33,230 nt of DNA from an uncultured Dorea sp. (GCA_910584575.1 CAJUBG010000040.1:1-33230), one strand, 5' to 3'. Counted from the first letter of the stretch, positions 7,991-16,349 are shown. Notes: generated by a model not told the origin, from the sequence alone. A program made the numbers and translations.

Positions 7991-8404
7991 CTACTTTCTG
8001 ACCACCTTAACTGCCACGCTTCGATCCGGTTCAAGTTCCGCGCTGACACTTAACTTCCCGCTTAAGTTCGTCTTCATAACCCCAACGTTTTCTCCGTCCA
8101 TGTATACCTCGTATTCGCTGTCTGCCCCAAGCTCTAATGTAAACTGTGCGTCCTTCATACCGGACACCTGAAAAGAAACCGTATCCTCATCTGCCTGAAA
8201 GTTCTCCACAGCCGTCCCCGGCACCGACTCATATACAAACATACCGTTCTTTTCTAACTTTGTAATCTCAGCAAAAGTCTTAACCTTGTATATATCGCCC
8301 TGAAACTCATATCCGTCAAGCTTCGTCTTGCTTGCCAGCGTATAGTCTCCGAAGCTAAGGGTTCCGTCTTCTTCAGTCTTTAACAATTCTTTTACTGCTG
8401 CCAT
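7991..8404 (-). CDS. Conserved-looking 137-aa protein of unknown function
   Basis: This 137-aa soluble, acidic protein has no signal peptide or membrane segment. It starts MAAVKELLKTEEDGTLSFGD and is rich in short alternating hydrophobic stretches (FQVSGMKDAQFTLEL; SVAVKVV), which suggests a beta-rich fold. I recall similar clostridial proteins carrying the database label 'endosialidase', but I see no catalytic motif that would justify it. It begins 39 bp after clpC with an excellent ribosome site (GGAGGAGAG) and is followed by a terminator, so it is the last gene of the GntR-clpC transcript. A link to the ClpC protease or to proteotoxic stress is a guess from position only. Confidence 0.75.
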   Translation of the reverse strand: MAAVKELLKTEEDGTLSFGDYTLASKTKLDGYEFQGDIYKVKTFAEITKLEKNGMFVYESVPGTAVENFQADEDTVSFQVSGMKDAQFTLELGADSEYEVYMDGENVGVMKTNLSGKLSVSAELEPDRSVAVKVVRK

Positions 8405-8443
8405 ATTGATCTCTCCTCCTGAGGTTCTTCTTTTGTACCCCTA

Positions 8444-10900
8444 TTATATCTCAATTTCGTCCGAATTTGTAGTCTTTGGTATAAATTTTATTTCTTTTTT
8501 AGACAGTCCGACCACGACCTCTGAATCCCTTACAACCTCTCCGCAAAGGATTGCCTCTGCCAGTCCGTCCTCCAACTGATTCTGAACCGCGCGCCTTAAG
8601 GGACGTGCGCCGTACTTCTGGTCTGTCCCAGTCTCTACGATATGCTTCTTCACAGAATCGCGGATATTAAGGCGGATTCCGAGCTGTTCTTCTGCCCGCG
8701 CTGCAAATTCCTTACACAAGAGTCCTACAATCTTTTTCATCTGGTCTGAATTCAGCGGATGGAACACCAGAATCTCATCAATCCGGTTCAAAAATTCCGG
8801 CCTGAAGATTAGCTTAATCTCCTTCATGACATTGCCCTTCATCCGCTTGTAGTCCCCTGCCGCGTCCTCCTTGACGTTGAAGCCCAGTTTCTTAGGGTCT
8901 ATAATCGTCTGCGCCCCTGCATTGCTGGTCATAATAATAACCGTATTGCGAAAATCCACCTTCCGCCCCTGGGAATCCGTGATATGCCCGTCGTCCAGCA
9001 CTTGCAGCAGGATATTGAATACATCCGGATGAGCCTTCTCAATCTCGTCAAACAGAATCACAGAATAGGGTCTGCGCCTTACCCGTTCACTTAGCTGGCC
9101 TCCGTCGTCATGGCCGATGTATCCCGGAGGCGCCCCTATCATCTTGGCAACGCTGTGCTTCTCCATGTATTCCGACATGTCAACCCGTATCATGGATTCC
9201 TCATTTCCAAAAAGGGCCTCTGCCAGCGCCTTGGATAACTCCGTCTTTCCAACACCGGTTGGACCCAGGAACAGGAAAGAACCAATGGGGCGTTTCGGGT
9301 CTTTCAGTCCTACCCTCCCCCTCTTGATCGCCTTTGCCACCGCGGTTACCGCCTCGTCCTGGCCGATCACCCGCTGATGCAGCACCTTTTCAAGCCGATT
9401 GAGCCTCGCCCCTTCCGTCTCTGCAAGCCTCTGTACCGGAATCTTCGTCCATTGGGACACAACCTCGGCAATATCCTCCTCTGTCACGGCAAGCTGACGC
9501 TCCTGGTTCTTCTTATTAAAGCGCTTCCTTACCTGTGAAAGCTTCTTCTCCGCTGCCTCCTGCTCTTTGTGTATCCGCGATGCCTCCGGTATATCCCCGC
9601 TGCGGATTGCTCTCTCCAACGCCTCAGTCAGTTTCTCAAGCTCTGTCTCCATCTCCACAATATTATCCGGAATCTTAAATCCTCTAAGGCTTACCTTGGA
9701 GCATGTCTCATCCAGCACGTCAATGGCCTTATCCGGCAAAAAACGGTCATTCACATACCGGCTGGCAAGCTTTACGGCGGCCTTAAGCGCCTCCTCCTCA
9801 ATCTCTACATGATGATGGTCCTCATAACGCTTCTTAAGCCCTTTGAGTATGTCAAGGCAATGCTCCTCGGTAGGTTCTTCGACTGTGACAGGCTGAAACC
9901 TCCTCTCCAGAGCCGCATCCTTTTCCAGATATTTGCGGTATTCCGTAATCGTAGTGGCGCCGATTAACTGCACCTCGCCCCTTGCCAGGGAGGGCTTCAT
10001 GATGTTAGACGCATTGATGGCGCCTTCCGCGCCTCCTGCGCCGATAATGGTATGCACCTCGTCCAGAAACAGGATGACATTTCCGGAGGACTTCACCTCC
10101 TGTAAGAGACGCTTCATCCGTTCTTCAAATTCGCCGCGGTATTTGGAGCCTGCGATCATCCCCGCCAAATCCATGGTCAGAATCCGCTTATCCTTCATCC
10201 CCTCCGGCACATTTCCCGCGGCAATCCGAGAGGCAAGCCCTTCGATTACAGCCGTCTTTCCAACGCCTGGTTCACCTACCAGACAAGGGTTATTCTTCGT
10301 CCTTCTGCTTAATACCTGTATGAGACGGTTAATCTCCGCCTCTCTCCCTATCACAGGGTCAAGCCTTCCTTCCTCTGCCTGCGCGGTCAGGTCGGTACCG
10401 AACTGCTCAAGCATCCCTTCCCGTTTCCTTACGCCGCCCTGAAGCATCTCGTCCTGATATTCCTTGGGATCGCCGCCCAGAACGGAGAAAATATCCTGGT
10501 ATATCTTCTGCATATTAATATTCAATGTCAGAAGGATACGGGTCGCCACACAGTCTGGGTCCCGCAGAAGGGCAAGAAGCATATGCTCTGTCCCAATCTT
10601 GTCTGAATGGAAATGGGCTGCCTCCGCCTTGCTTTCCTCCAGGATGTACTCAAGCCGCGGGCTGGTTTCCGGATGATGCGCCAAAGCTGCTTCTCCCACC
10701 GGACATACCAGCTCATCCACCACTTTGCGGATGCTTTCCTCCTCTACCCCGTTCATGCCGAGTACCTGCCCTGCAACTCCGGTATATTCCTCCCGAAGTC
10801 CAAGGAGGAGATGCTCTGTTCCCACGTAAGGATGGTTAAGCCTCCTCGCCGTGTCCCTCGCTATCTTCAACACCTTATTCGCCTGTTCCGTATAATTCAT
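8444..10900 (-). CDS. clpC: ATP-dependent Clp protease ATP-binding subunit ClpC
   Basis: This 818-aa AAA+ unfoldase (HSP100 class) feeds substrates to ClpP. The order is an N-terminal double Clp_N domain (from MNYTEQANKVLKIARDTA), a first AAA module with Walker A GEPGVGKT and Walker B ILFLDEVH, a UVR/M-domain coiled coil (around LTEALERAIRSGDIPEA), a second AAA module with GPTGVGKTE and VILFDEIEKAHPDV, and the C-terminal D2-small domain. The length is normal. The start is at 10900 with AAAGGA upstream; the longer frame reads back into the GntR gene. It lies 26 bp after that regulator, so the two are probably co-transcribed. No mcsA or mcsB adaptor/kinase genes are present beside it. Confidence 0.97.
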   Translation of the reverse strand: MNYTEQANKVLKIARDTARRLNHPYVGTEHLLLGLREEYTGVAGQVLGMNGVEEESIRKVVDELVCPVGEAALAHHPETSPRLEYILEESKAEAAHFHSDKIGTEHMLLALLRDPDCVATRILLTLNINMQKIYQDIFSVLGGDPKEYQDEMLQGGVRKREGMLEQFGTDLTAQAEEGRLDPVIGREAEINRLIQVLSRRTKNNPCLVGEPGVGKTAVIEGLASRIAAGNVPEGMKDKRILTMDLAGMIAGSKYRGEFEERMKRLLQEVKSSGNVILFLDEVHTIIGAGGAEGAINASNIMKPSLARGEVQLIGATTITEYRKYLEKDAALERRFQPVTVEEPTEEHCLDILKGLKKRYEDHHHVEIEEEALKAAVKLASRYVNDRFLPDKAIDVLDETCSKVSLRGFKIPDNIVEMETELEKLTEALERAIRSGDIPEASRIHKEQEAAEKKLSQVRKRFNKKNQERQLAVTEEDIAEVVSQWTKIPVQRLAETEGARLNRLEKVLHQRVIGQDEAVTAVAKAIKRGRVGLKDPKRPIGSFLFLGPTGVGKTELSKALAEALFGNEESMIRVDMSEYMEKHSVAKMIGAPPGYIGHDDGGQLSERVRRRPYSVILFDEIEKAHPDVFNILLQVLDDGHITDSQGRKVDFRNTVIIMTSNAGAQTIIDPKKLGFNVKEDAAGDYKRMKGNVMKEIKLIFRPEFLNRIDEILVFHPLNSDQMKKIVGLLCKEFAARAEEQLGIRLNIRDSVKKHIVETGTDQKYGARPLRRAVQNQLEDGLAEAILCGEVVRDSEVVVGLSKKEIKFIPKTTNSDEIEI

Positions 10901-10926
10901 GAATGTCCTTTCCTTTCTTCTTGATT

Positions 10927-11301
10927 TTACAGTCCGCCATATTCCTCGTATATCTCGTCTACCAGTGCATGGACCTCCTCTTTGGAAATGTTCTTGCACC
11001 TTCCCCTCGCCAGCAGTACGCGGAGTTGAGACTTCATCTCTAAGAGCGCCCTGGCTTTGTCCATGTCAATCGCTATAACTGCGCCTTTTCTCCGGTCAAG
11101 CTGAATAAAGCCCTCCTGCTTTAAGATGGCATAGGCTTTATTTACAGTGTGCATGTTGATTCCGACTGTATTTGCAAGCTGCCGGACTGACGGCAGGGAG
11201 TCCCCCTCCTGAATCAGATTCATGGCTATTCCCATGATAATCTGGTTCTGAAGCTGGACGTAGAGCGCTTCATCGCTGTTAAAATCAATCTCTATCAGCA
11301 T
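10927..11301 (-). CDS. GntR-family regulator, YtrA-like (short), in front of clpC
   Basis: This 124-aa regulator has an N-terminal winged helix-turn-helix, recognisable in LPSVRQLANTVGINMHTVNKAY and LKQEGFIQLDRRKG. It has only a short helical C-terminal tail, as in the YtrA subfamily, and no ligand domain of the FadR or HutC kind. The start was placed at 11301, where AGGTGA lies 5 bp upstream and the protein begins MLIEIDFNSDEALYVQLQNQ like its relatives. The upstream ATG at 11346 has no ribosome site and falls at the predicted transcription start. It occupies the place of ctsR in the Bacillus clpC operon, so control of clpC and autoregulation are inferred. Confidence 0.88.
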   Translation of the reverse strand: MLIEIDFNSDEALYVQLQNQIIMGIAMNLIQEGDSLPSVRQLANTVGINMHTVNKAYAILKQEGFIQLDRRKGAVIAIDMDKARALLEMKSQLRVLLARGRCKNISKEEVHALVDEIYEEYGGL

Positions 11302-11351
11302 TGGTATCACCTTTTCTTCTATATCTGATTCTTTTGTTCTAGGCATACTAT

Positions 11352-11380
11352 AACATAAATGTAGATAGCTTACAAGTCAA
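11352..11380 (-). promoter_or_regulatory. Sigma-A promoter for GntR-clpC
   Basis: On the minus strand the sequence reads TTGACT (11380-11375), a 17-bp spacer, then TATGTT (11357-11352). Transcription would begin near 11345, leaving a leader of about 45 nt before the start at 11301. It overlaps the 3' end of dinB. The dyad ACATTTATGT (minus strand) overlaps the -10 and could be an operator. No CtsR-type GGTCAAA repeat is visible. Confidence 0.65.
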
Positions 11381-12569
11381 TTTCTATCCCTCTGGTGACA
11401 ATCCCCTCACCATATTTCCTCCGAACCTTCTCCAATGCCTGGTTAATTCTTTTCTTCTTCTCCTTCATGGGGTCAAACTGAAACTGCGGATCAAAAATCG
11501 TGAGCTGCTCTGGCTCTCCCTCCTCCGCCAGCTTAGAACTGCGAATTCCCAACAGCCTGATTGGCTTCCCATTCCACAACTCCTGAAATAGCATAACTGC
11601 CTCCCCGCAAATCTCCTCGTCCTGATTCGTCCCACTCGTAAGCTGCTTCTGATGGGAAGCAGTCTCAAAATTATGATACTTAATCTCCACACTCAGCATC
11701 TTCGCTTTCTGGCCTGCCGCGCGAAGCCTCCTGCCTACGCTGGCGGCAAGTCCTTTAAGCACCTCCCTCGCCTCCTCCTCGGTGAGGGCATCCTTAGAAA
11801 GCGTAACAGAATTACCTATCCCTTTCGCCTCTGCCTGCTCTGTCTCCACCACCGAAGCGCCGATGCCATTGGCAAACTCCCACAGTCTCCTGCCGTGGCT
11901 TTTAAGATGGAGCTCCAAAAGCTTCGGGTCCATGACGGCAAGCTCACCAATAGTGAATATCCCTAGCTTCCCCAATGTCTCCACACTGGAGTGGCCTGCC
12001 ATATAAAGCTCTGATACGGGCAGCGGCCACATCTTTATCTGTATTTCCTCCGGAAACAAGGTATGTACTTTATTAGGCTTCTCAAAATCTGAAGCCATCT
12101 TCGCCAACAATTTATTAGTAGAGATACCCACATTTACCGTAAAACCGAATCTGCGGTATACCTCATTCTTAATCTCCATAGCCCCTTCTACCGGTGAATG
12201 GTAATCCTTCAAATTCTCTGTAAAATCCATATAACATTCATCGACGCTCACCTGTTCAATCACAGGCGTATAACTTCGCAGGAATTCCATAAGCCGTTTG
12301 CTGTATTGGCTGTACAGCTTATGGTCCGGTGAGGCCATCACAAGTTTGGGACATTTGCGGAAAGCATTCACAACCGGTTCTCCTGTACGGATTCCGTACT
12401 TTTTCGCCGGAATGGATTTCGCCAGCACAACGCCGTGCCTCGACTTCTGGTCGCCGCCGATAATGGCAGGAATTGTCCGCAGATCCCTCTTTTTGCCGTT
12501 CTTTAATTCTTCTACTGCTGTCCAGCTAAGATATGCTGAATTCACGTCTATATGGAAAATCACAGACAA
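11370..12569 (-). CDS. dinB: DNA polymerase IV (Y family, DinB)
   Basis: This 399-aa error-prone translesion polymerase has its first catalytic aspartate in FHIDVNSAYLSW (D8, steric-gate Y13). The second acidic pair is in SVDECYMDF (D110, E111). Helix-hairpin-helix elements (LGIFTIGELAVMD) and a little-finger domain (about 240-350) follow. The start is a TTG at 12569, with GGAGGTGG eight bases upstream. The TTG at 12584 that opens the longer frame lies upstream of that ribosome site. No sliding-clamp motif was assigned with certainty. I saw no SOS box of the B. subtilis type (GAAC-N4-GTTC) in the short upstream region. Confidence 0.95.
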   Translation of the reverse strand: MSVIFHIDVNSAYLSWTAVEELKNGKKRDLRTIPAIIGGDQKSRHGVVLAKSIPAKKYGIRTGEPVVNAFRKCPKLVMASPDHKLYSQYSKRLMEFLRSYTPVIEQVSVDECYMDFTENLKDYHSPVEGAMEIKNEVYRRFGFTVNVGISTNKLLAKMASDFEKPNKVHTLFPEEIQIKMWPLPVSELYMAGHSSVETLGKLGIFTIGELAVMDPKLLELHLKSHGRRLWEFANGIGASVVETEQAEAKGIGNSVTLSKDALTEEEAREVLKGLAASVGRRLRAAGQKAKMLSVEIKYHNFETASHQKQLTSGTNQDEEICGEAVMLFQELWNGKPIRLLGIRSSKLAEEGEPEQLTIFDPQFQFDPMKEKKKRINQALEKVRRKYGEGIVTRGIEIDL

Positions 12570-12642
12570 GCAGACCACCTCCAACTCGTCTATATTTTAT
12601 CATCTTTACAAAAAAAATAAACATATAACAGTATAAAATTTC

Positions 12643-12680
12643 AGGGCATATCCGAAAATCTATCTTTTCGGATATGCCCT
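12643..12680 (-). terminator. Strong hairpin terminator after ald
   Basis: A perfect 16-bp inverted repeat (12643-12658 AGGGCATATCCGAAAA and 12665-12680) closes a 6-nt loop. It starts 19 bp after the ald stop codon. The minus-strand side is followed by a short A/T stretch (GAAATTTTA). It separates ald from dinB and, with a nearly symmetric stem, might also stop plus-strand transcripts. Confidence 0.8.
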
Positions 12681-12699
12681 ATGAAACTATCAAACCCTT

Positions 12700-13818
12700 T
12701 TATTTTACGACACTTCTCACATCCACATACTCGTACCCCTCAAAACTATCCGCCACATTCTTACACGTCAGCTTCCCGTCATAGGTATTAATCGCGGAAT
12801 AGATTACCTCATTCTCCCTGCAAGCCTGCTCAAGCCCCTTGCCCGCAATCTGAAGCCCGTAGCTAAGCGTCGCATTGGTCAGCGCAATGGTAGACGTCCT
12901 GGGAACGGCGCCCGGCATATTGCCTACACAGTAATGCACAACCCCCTCCTCAATATAGATCGGGTCGTCATGGTAAGTAACCCGCGTCGTCTCGCCGCAT
13001 CCACCCTGGTCAACTGCAACATCCACGAACACCGCGCCCGGCTTCATCTCCTTTAGGTACTTCTTCTTAAACAGCTTCGGTGCAGCCTTTCCTGGAATCA
13101 GTACGGAACCGATTACAAGGTCCGCCTCCTTCACCGACTTCTCGATATTCGCATCATTGGAGGCAAGAGTCTGGATTCTCGCCCCAAAGATATCGTCCAG
13201 ATACGCAAGCCTCTGGAGATTCACATCCAGAATCGTCACATTGGCGCCCATTCCTACGGCTATCTTGCAGGCATTCGTACCCACAGAGCCGCCTCCAAGG
13301 ATAACCACATTCGCCTTTGGCGTTCCCGGCACTCCCGCAAGCAGCACGCCTTCCCCGCCATATATCTTCTCAAGGTACTTGGCGCCCTCCTGCACACTGA
13401 GACGTCCGGCAATCTGGCTCATAGGGGCAAGAAGGGGCAGACATCCGTTCCTATCCATCAGCGTCTCATAGGCTACACCCTTCACCTTTGCGGCAAGCAG
13501 GGCGTCTGTCTGGGGCTTATCTGCCGCAAGATGCAGATATGTATAGAGAATCAGCCCTTCATGGAAAAGCGGATACTCCTCCGGTAACGGCTCTTTTACC
13601 TTGACCATCATCTCTACCGTGTCCCAAACCTCCTTCGCCGTGTCAAGCATCGTCGCGCCTGCCGCTATATATTCCTCGTCCGTAAATCCAGAACCCGCGC
13701 CTGCGCCCTTCTCAATATACACCTCGTGCCCTGCATTCACATAGCTTTTCACATTGTCCGGTATCATCCCCACACGGAACTCATTGTTTTTAATTTCCCT
13801 TACGCTTCCAACTTTCAT
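12700..13818 (-). CDS. ald: Alanine dehydrogenase
   Basis: This 372-aa NAD-dependent enzyme interconverts L-alanine and pyruvate plus ammonia in the cytoplasm. It begins MKVGSVREIKNNEFRVGM as in the AlaDH/PNT family. The pyruvate-binding K75 lies in VKVKEPLPEE and catalytic H96 in YTYLHLAA. The Rossmann motif is ILGGGSVGTNA, and the closing motif GNMPGAVPRTSTIALTNAT is family-typical. The start is the ATG at 13818, because GGAGGT ends 8 bp upstream; the GTG at 13824 is too close to it. It is divergent from an RpiR-type regulator, with operator-like repeats in the leader, so control by that regulator is likely but inferred. Confidence 0.97.
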   Translation of the reverse strand: MKVGSVREIKNNEFRVGMIPDNVKSYVNAGHEVYIEKGAGAGSGFTDEEYIAAGATMLDTAKEVWDTVEMMVKVKEPLPEEYPLFHEGLILYTYLHLAADKPQTDALLAAKVKGVAYETLMDRNGCLPLLAPMSQIAGRLSVQEGAKYLEKIYGGEGVLLAGVPGTPKANVVILGGGSVGTNACKIAVGMGANVTILDVNLQRLAYLDDIFGARIQTLASNDANIEKSVKEADLVIGSVLIPGKAAPKLFKKKYLKEMKPGAVFVDVAVDQGGCGETTRVTYHDDPIYIEEGVVHYCVGNMPGAVPRTSTIALTNATLSYGLQIAGKGLEQACRENEVIYSAINTYDGKLTCKNVADSFEGYEYVDVRSVVK

Positions 13819-13843
13819 GTTCACATACCTCCGTACACAATAA

Positions 13844-13887
13844 GAATAATATTTTTCACTTTAATGTAATAATGAAGAATATTATTC
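13844..13887. promoter_or_regulatory. Pair of inverted 15-bp operator-like sites in the ald leader
   Basis: TGAAGAATATTATTC on the plus strand (13873-13887) and TGAAAAATATTATTC on the minus strand (13858-13844) differ at one base. They face each other with centres 29 bp apart. They lie between the ald promoter and the ald ribosome site. The first copy is also part of a dyad AATGAA-N8-TTCATT (13871-13890). This is where a roadblock or repressor site for ald would be expected. Confidence 0.5.
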
Positions 13888-13903
13888 ATTTTTCTTTTCA
13901 ATC

Positions 13904-13932
13904 ATATTAACACAAGTCAGTCGAATATTCAA
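13904..13932 (-). promoter_or_regulatory. Candidate promoter for ald
   Basis: On the minus strand the sequence reads TTGAAT (13932-13927), a 17-bp spacer, then TAATAT (13909-13904). Both elements fit the sigma-A consensus reasonably well. The leader would be about 80 nt and would contain the paired sites at 13844-13887. Confidence 0.5.
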
Positions 13933-13980
13933 CATAAGTTATTTTTTTCACACACTCTTTTAACTATCTTCAAAAATGCT

Positions 13981-13998
13981 AAATTGTATTTACAATTT
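13981..13998. promoter_or_regulatory. Perfect dyad upstream of the RpiR-type gene
   Basis: AAATTGTA and TACAATTT flank two T residues, giving a perfect 8-bp-arm inverted repeat. It lies 78 bp before the regulator start codon and just upstream of, or overlapping, the candidate -35 elements. A dimeric regulator site is likely; the cognate protein is not known. Confidence 0.45.
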
Positions 13999-14001
13999 CT
14001 C

Positions 14002-14030
14002 TTGCATATTTCTGTAATTCATGCTTAAAT
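14002..14030 (+). promoter_or_regulatory. Candidate extended -10 promoter for the RpiR-type gene
   Basis: TTGCAT (14002-14007), a 17-bp spacer ending in TGC, then TTAAAT (14025-14030), i.e. an extended -10. An alternative is TTTACA (13989-13994) with an 18-bp spacer to TGTAAT (14013-14018). The two readings cannot be separated by eye. Confidence 0.4.
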
Positions 14031-14075
14031 CAAAGTATGAAATTTACCAAATCATGAAAACTTCGGAGGTACTCT

Positions 14076-14933
14076 ATGAGCGAACTGAGCGAATTGATTC
14101 ATAATGCCAATCTGACCAAGACCCAGAAAATGATAGCCAAGTATATTTTAGACCATTCCGCCGACGCCTGTTTTATGACTTCTACCGAGATTGCCCTGAA
14201 ACTGAATGTAAGCGAATCCTCTGTCATCCGTTTCAGCAGGTCCTTAGGCTTTAGCGGATTTATGGATTTTCAGAAAATGCTGAGAAAGGAATACCAGGAT
14301 AAGGTCTTAAGTATATCCAGCACCATCACTGTGCCTGCCCAACGTGTGGCGAAACGGGCGAAGCTTGAACGGAACTCGGACTATATCAACCGCCATTTTA
14401 AAAACGCCCTTCAGAATCTTGAGACCTTATTTACCACCAATACCTTAGCCGCCTTCGAGGATGCCGCCGACGTTATTGTCGCCGGTAAACGCAAGTATAT
14501 CGCCGCCTCCCGCGGCAACGCCTGCCTTGGCGATTATTTTCTTTTGTACTTAAAGCATATCCTGCCTCATGTGACCTCCACCAACACGGCTGCCTTAAGC
14601 CCCATTGACTGTATGTGCAACATCACCAAGGAGGACTGCCTGATTGTTTTCAGTTTTCCCAGGTACTCCTCCCTAGACAGAGTGACTACGGAGATGGCAA
14701 AGGAAGCAGGGGCAAGCATTGTGGTAATCACGGACAAGCCGAGCGCCCTCCTCGCACAGTATGCCACCGTGCTGATTACCGTTCCCGTTGACAGCAACGC
14801 ATTTTTTAACTCCTTAATCGGGCCGCAGTTTGTCGCCGAGATTCTGTTGGACACCATCAGCCATAAGGTAAGCGGAATCGAAAAGCGTTTGAAGAAGATT
14901 GATAAATACCTTGATAAACTGGGGATATATTAA
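14076..14933 (+). CDS. RpiR/MurR-family transcriptional regulator with SIS domain
   Basis: This 285-aa regulator is the only plus-strand gene of the window. The N-terminal HTH_6 domain (about 1-77) shows TSTEIALKLNVSESSVIRFS, the usual helix-turn-helix of the family. The C-terminal part (about 115-260) is a SIS sugar-phosphate-isomerase-like domain, with VIVAGKRKYIAASRGNAC and a second conserved stretch at VFSFPRYSSLDRVTTEMA. Such proteins usually sense phosphosugars. It starts at 14076 with GGAGG seven bases upstream. It is divergent from ald with a shared 257-bp regulatory region, so ald may be its target, which would be an unusual pairing for a sugar-phosphate sensor. The effector is unknown. 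Confidence 0.92.
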   Translation: MSELSELIHNANLTKTQKMIAKYILDHSADACFMTSTEIALKLNVSESSVIRFSRSLGFSGFMDFQKMLRKEYQDKVLSISSTITVPAQRVAKRAKLERNSDYINRHFKNALQNLETLFTTNTLAAFEDAADVIVAGKRKYIAASRGNACLGDYFLLYLKHILPHVTSTNTAALSPIDCMCNITKEDCLIVFSFPRYSSLDRVTTEMAKEAGASIVVITDKPSALLAQYATVLITVPVDSNAFFNSLIGPQFVAEILLDTISHKVSGIEKRLKKIDKYLDKLGIY

Positions 14934-14938
14934 AAATT

Positions 14939-14983
14939 GGGTTGTTGGCTTATGGCTGATTTCCTGTCATTTCCCAACAACCC
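14939..14983. terminator. Bidirectional terminator between the RpiR-type gene and purD
   Basis: A 10-bp inverted repeat, GGGTTGTTGG (14939-14948) and CCAACAACCC (14974-14983), closes a 25-nt loop. It is followed by TATATTTTTA on the plus strand and AATTTTTAATA on the minus strand. The two genes converge here, 5 bp after one stop and 8 bp after the other, so it can serve both. Confidence 0.75.
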
Positions 14984-14990
14984 TATATTT

Positions 14991-16262
14991 TTATGCCTCG
15001 TCAATGGCCTTTCCTATATCATGGCGCATATATTTGTTGTCGAACTTCACCCACTCTGTCGCCGCGTAAGCGTTGGCCCTGGCTTCCTTCAAATCCTTCC
15101 CCTTCGCCGTAATGCCAAGCACACGCCCGCCGCTAGTGACAATCTGTTCTCCGTCAAATTTCGTCCCTGCGTGGAAGCAGTAATATCCCTCATGGTTCCT
15201 GAATTCCTCCAAACCACTGATAGGCAGTCCCTTGTCATAAGCCACAGGATAACCTTCACTGGCAAGCACCACGCACACCGCGGCATTATCTTCAAACTGC
15301 AAATCAACCTGATCAAGCGTTCCGTCGATGCATGCCTCCACCACTTCGATAATGTCGTTCTTCATCCTCGGCAAGACAACCTGCGCCTCCGGATCTCCGA
15401 ACCTGGCATTGTACTCCAATACCTTTGGCCCTTCTTCTGTCAGCATCAGGCCAAAGAAGATTACGCCCTTAAACGGCCTTCCCTCTGCCTTCATGGCGTT
15501 TACAGTAGCCTGGTAAATATATTTGTTACAGAAGTCCTCCACCTCTTTCGTATAGAACGGACTTGGCGAAAATGTCCCCATGCCTCCGGTATTCAGTCCC
15601 GTATCTCCGTCCCCCGCGCGCTTGTGGTCCTGGGCCGAGGTCATGGTCTTGATGGTATTGCCATCCACAAAGGACAATACCGACACCTCGCGTCCTGTCA
15701 TGAATTCCTCGATTACCATCTCATTTCCCGCGTCACCGAATTTCTTATCCAGCATAATGGTTCTGACGCCCTCCTTCGCTTCTTCGAGGGTATTGCAGAT
15801 TAGAACGCCCTTTCCAAGAGCCAGCCCGTCGGCTTTGAGAACAATCGGAAATTTTGCCGTCTCAAGATATGCAAGCGCTTTGTCGGCGTCAGTAAAATTC
15901 TCGTATGCCGCCGTGGGAATCTGGTACTTTTTCATCAAATCTTTGGAAAATGCTTTCGAGCCTTCCAAAATTGCCGCATTCTTCCGAGGTCCAAAGGTAC
16001 GGATGCCTGCTGCCGTAAGCTCGTCTACCAGGCCGCCGACTAACGGGTCATCCATGCCCACGATTACAAGGTCTACTCCCTTTTCCTTTGCAAATCCAAT
16101 AATTTTATCAAATTCCATGGCGCCGATGGGGGCGCACTCTGCAAACTGGGCAATCCCCGCGTTACCCGGCGTACAGTAAATCTTGTCTACCTTCTCACTC
16201 TTTGCCACACAGTAGGCAATGGCATGCTCTCTGCCGCCGCTGCCGACAATCAACACTTTCAT
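14991..16262 (-). CDS. purD: Phosphoribosylamine-glycine ligase (GAR synthetase)
   Basis: This 423-aa ATP-grasp enzyme makes glycinamide ribonucleotide in step 2 of purine synthesis. The N-domain begins MKVLIVGSGGREHA. ATP-grasp features include LKADGLALGKGVLI and the metal-binding region LEYNARFGDPEAQV, both characteristic of PurD. The length is normal and no fused domain is present. It is the last gene of purE-purM-purN-purD, 87 bp after purN, and ends at a terminator. GGGGGA precedes the ATG. Confidence 0.97.
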   Translation of the reverse strand: MKVLIVGSGGREHAIAYCVAKSEKVDKIYCTPGNAGIAQFAECAPIGAMEFDKIIGFAKEKGVDLVIVGMDDPLVGGLVDELTAAGIRTFGPRKNAAILEGSKAFSKDLMKKYQIPTAAYENFTDADKALAYLETAKFPIVLKADGLALGKGVLICNTLEEAKEGVRTIMLDKKFGDAGNEMVIEEFMTGREVSVLSFVDGNTIKTMTSAQDHKRAGDGDTGLNTGGMGTFSPSPFYTKEVEDFCNKYIYQATVNAMKAEGRPFKGVIFFGLMLTEEGPKVLEYNARFGDPEAQVVLPRMKNDIIEVVEACIDGTLDQVDLQFEDNAAVCVVLASEGYPVAYDKGLPISGLEEFRNHEGYYCFHAGTKFDGEQIVTSGGRVLGITAKGKDLKEARANAYAATEWVKFDNKYMRHDIGKAIDEA

Positions 16263-16349
16263 CTTCTGATTCCCCCATTCTATCTATTAAGAATTATTTA
16301 TTCATTTCCAAAGCAACATAATCACATACTACGCTTAAACAGAGGGCGG

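Noticed and set aside
9933..10442. Plus-strand open frame of 169 codons opposite clpC, and similar long plus-strand frames across the window
   Set aside because: They lie antisense to clear genes, lack ribosome sites and show no domain; they are shadows of the coding strand.
11302..11346. Longer GntR start at 11346 (15 extra residues)
   Set aside because: No ribosome site precedes it, and the predicted transcription start falls at this ATG. The start at 11301 has AGGTGA and fits relatives.
12563..12642. Possible SOS (LexA) box before dinB
   Set aside because: The A/T-rich stretch GTTATATGTTTA resembles it only loosely; the GAAC and GTTC arms of the B. subtilis-type box are missing.
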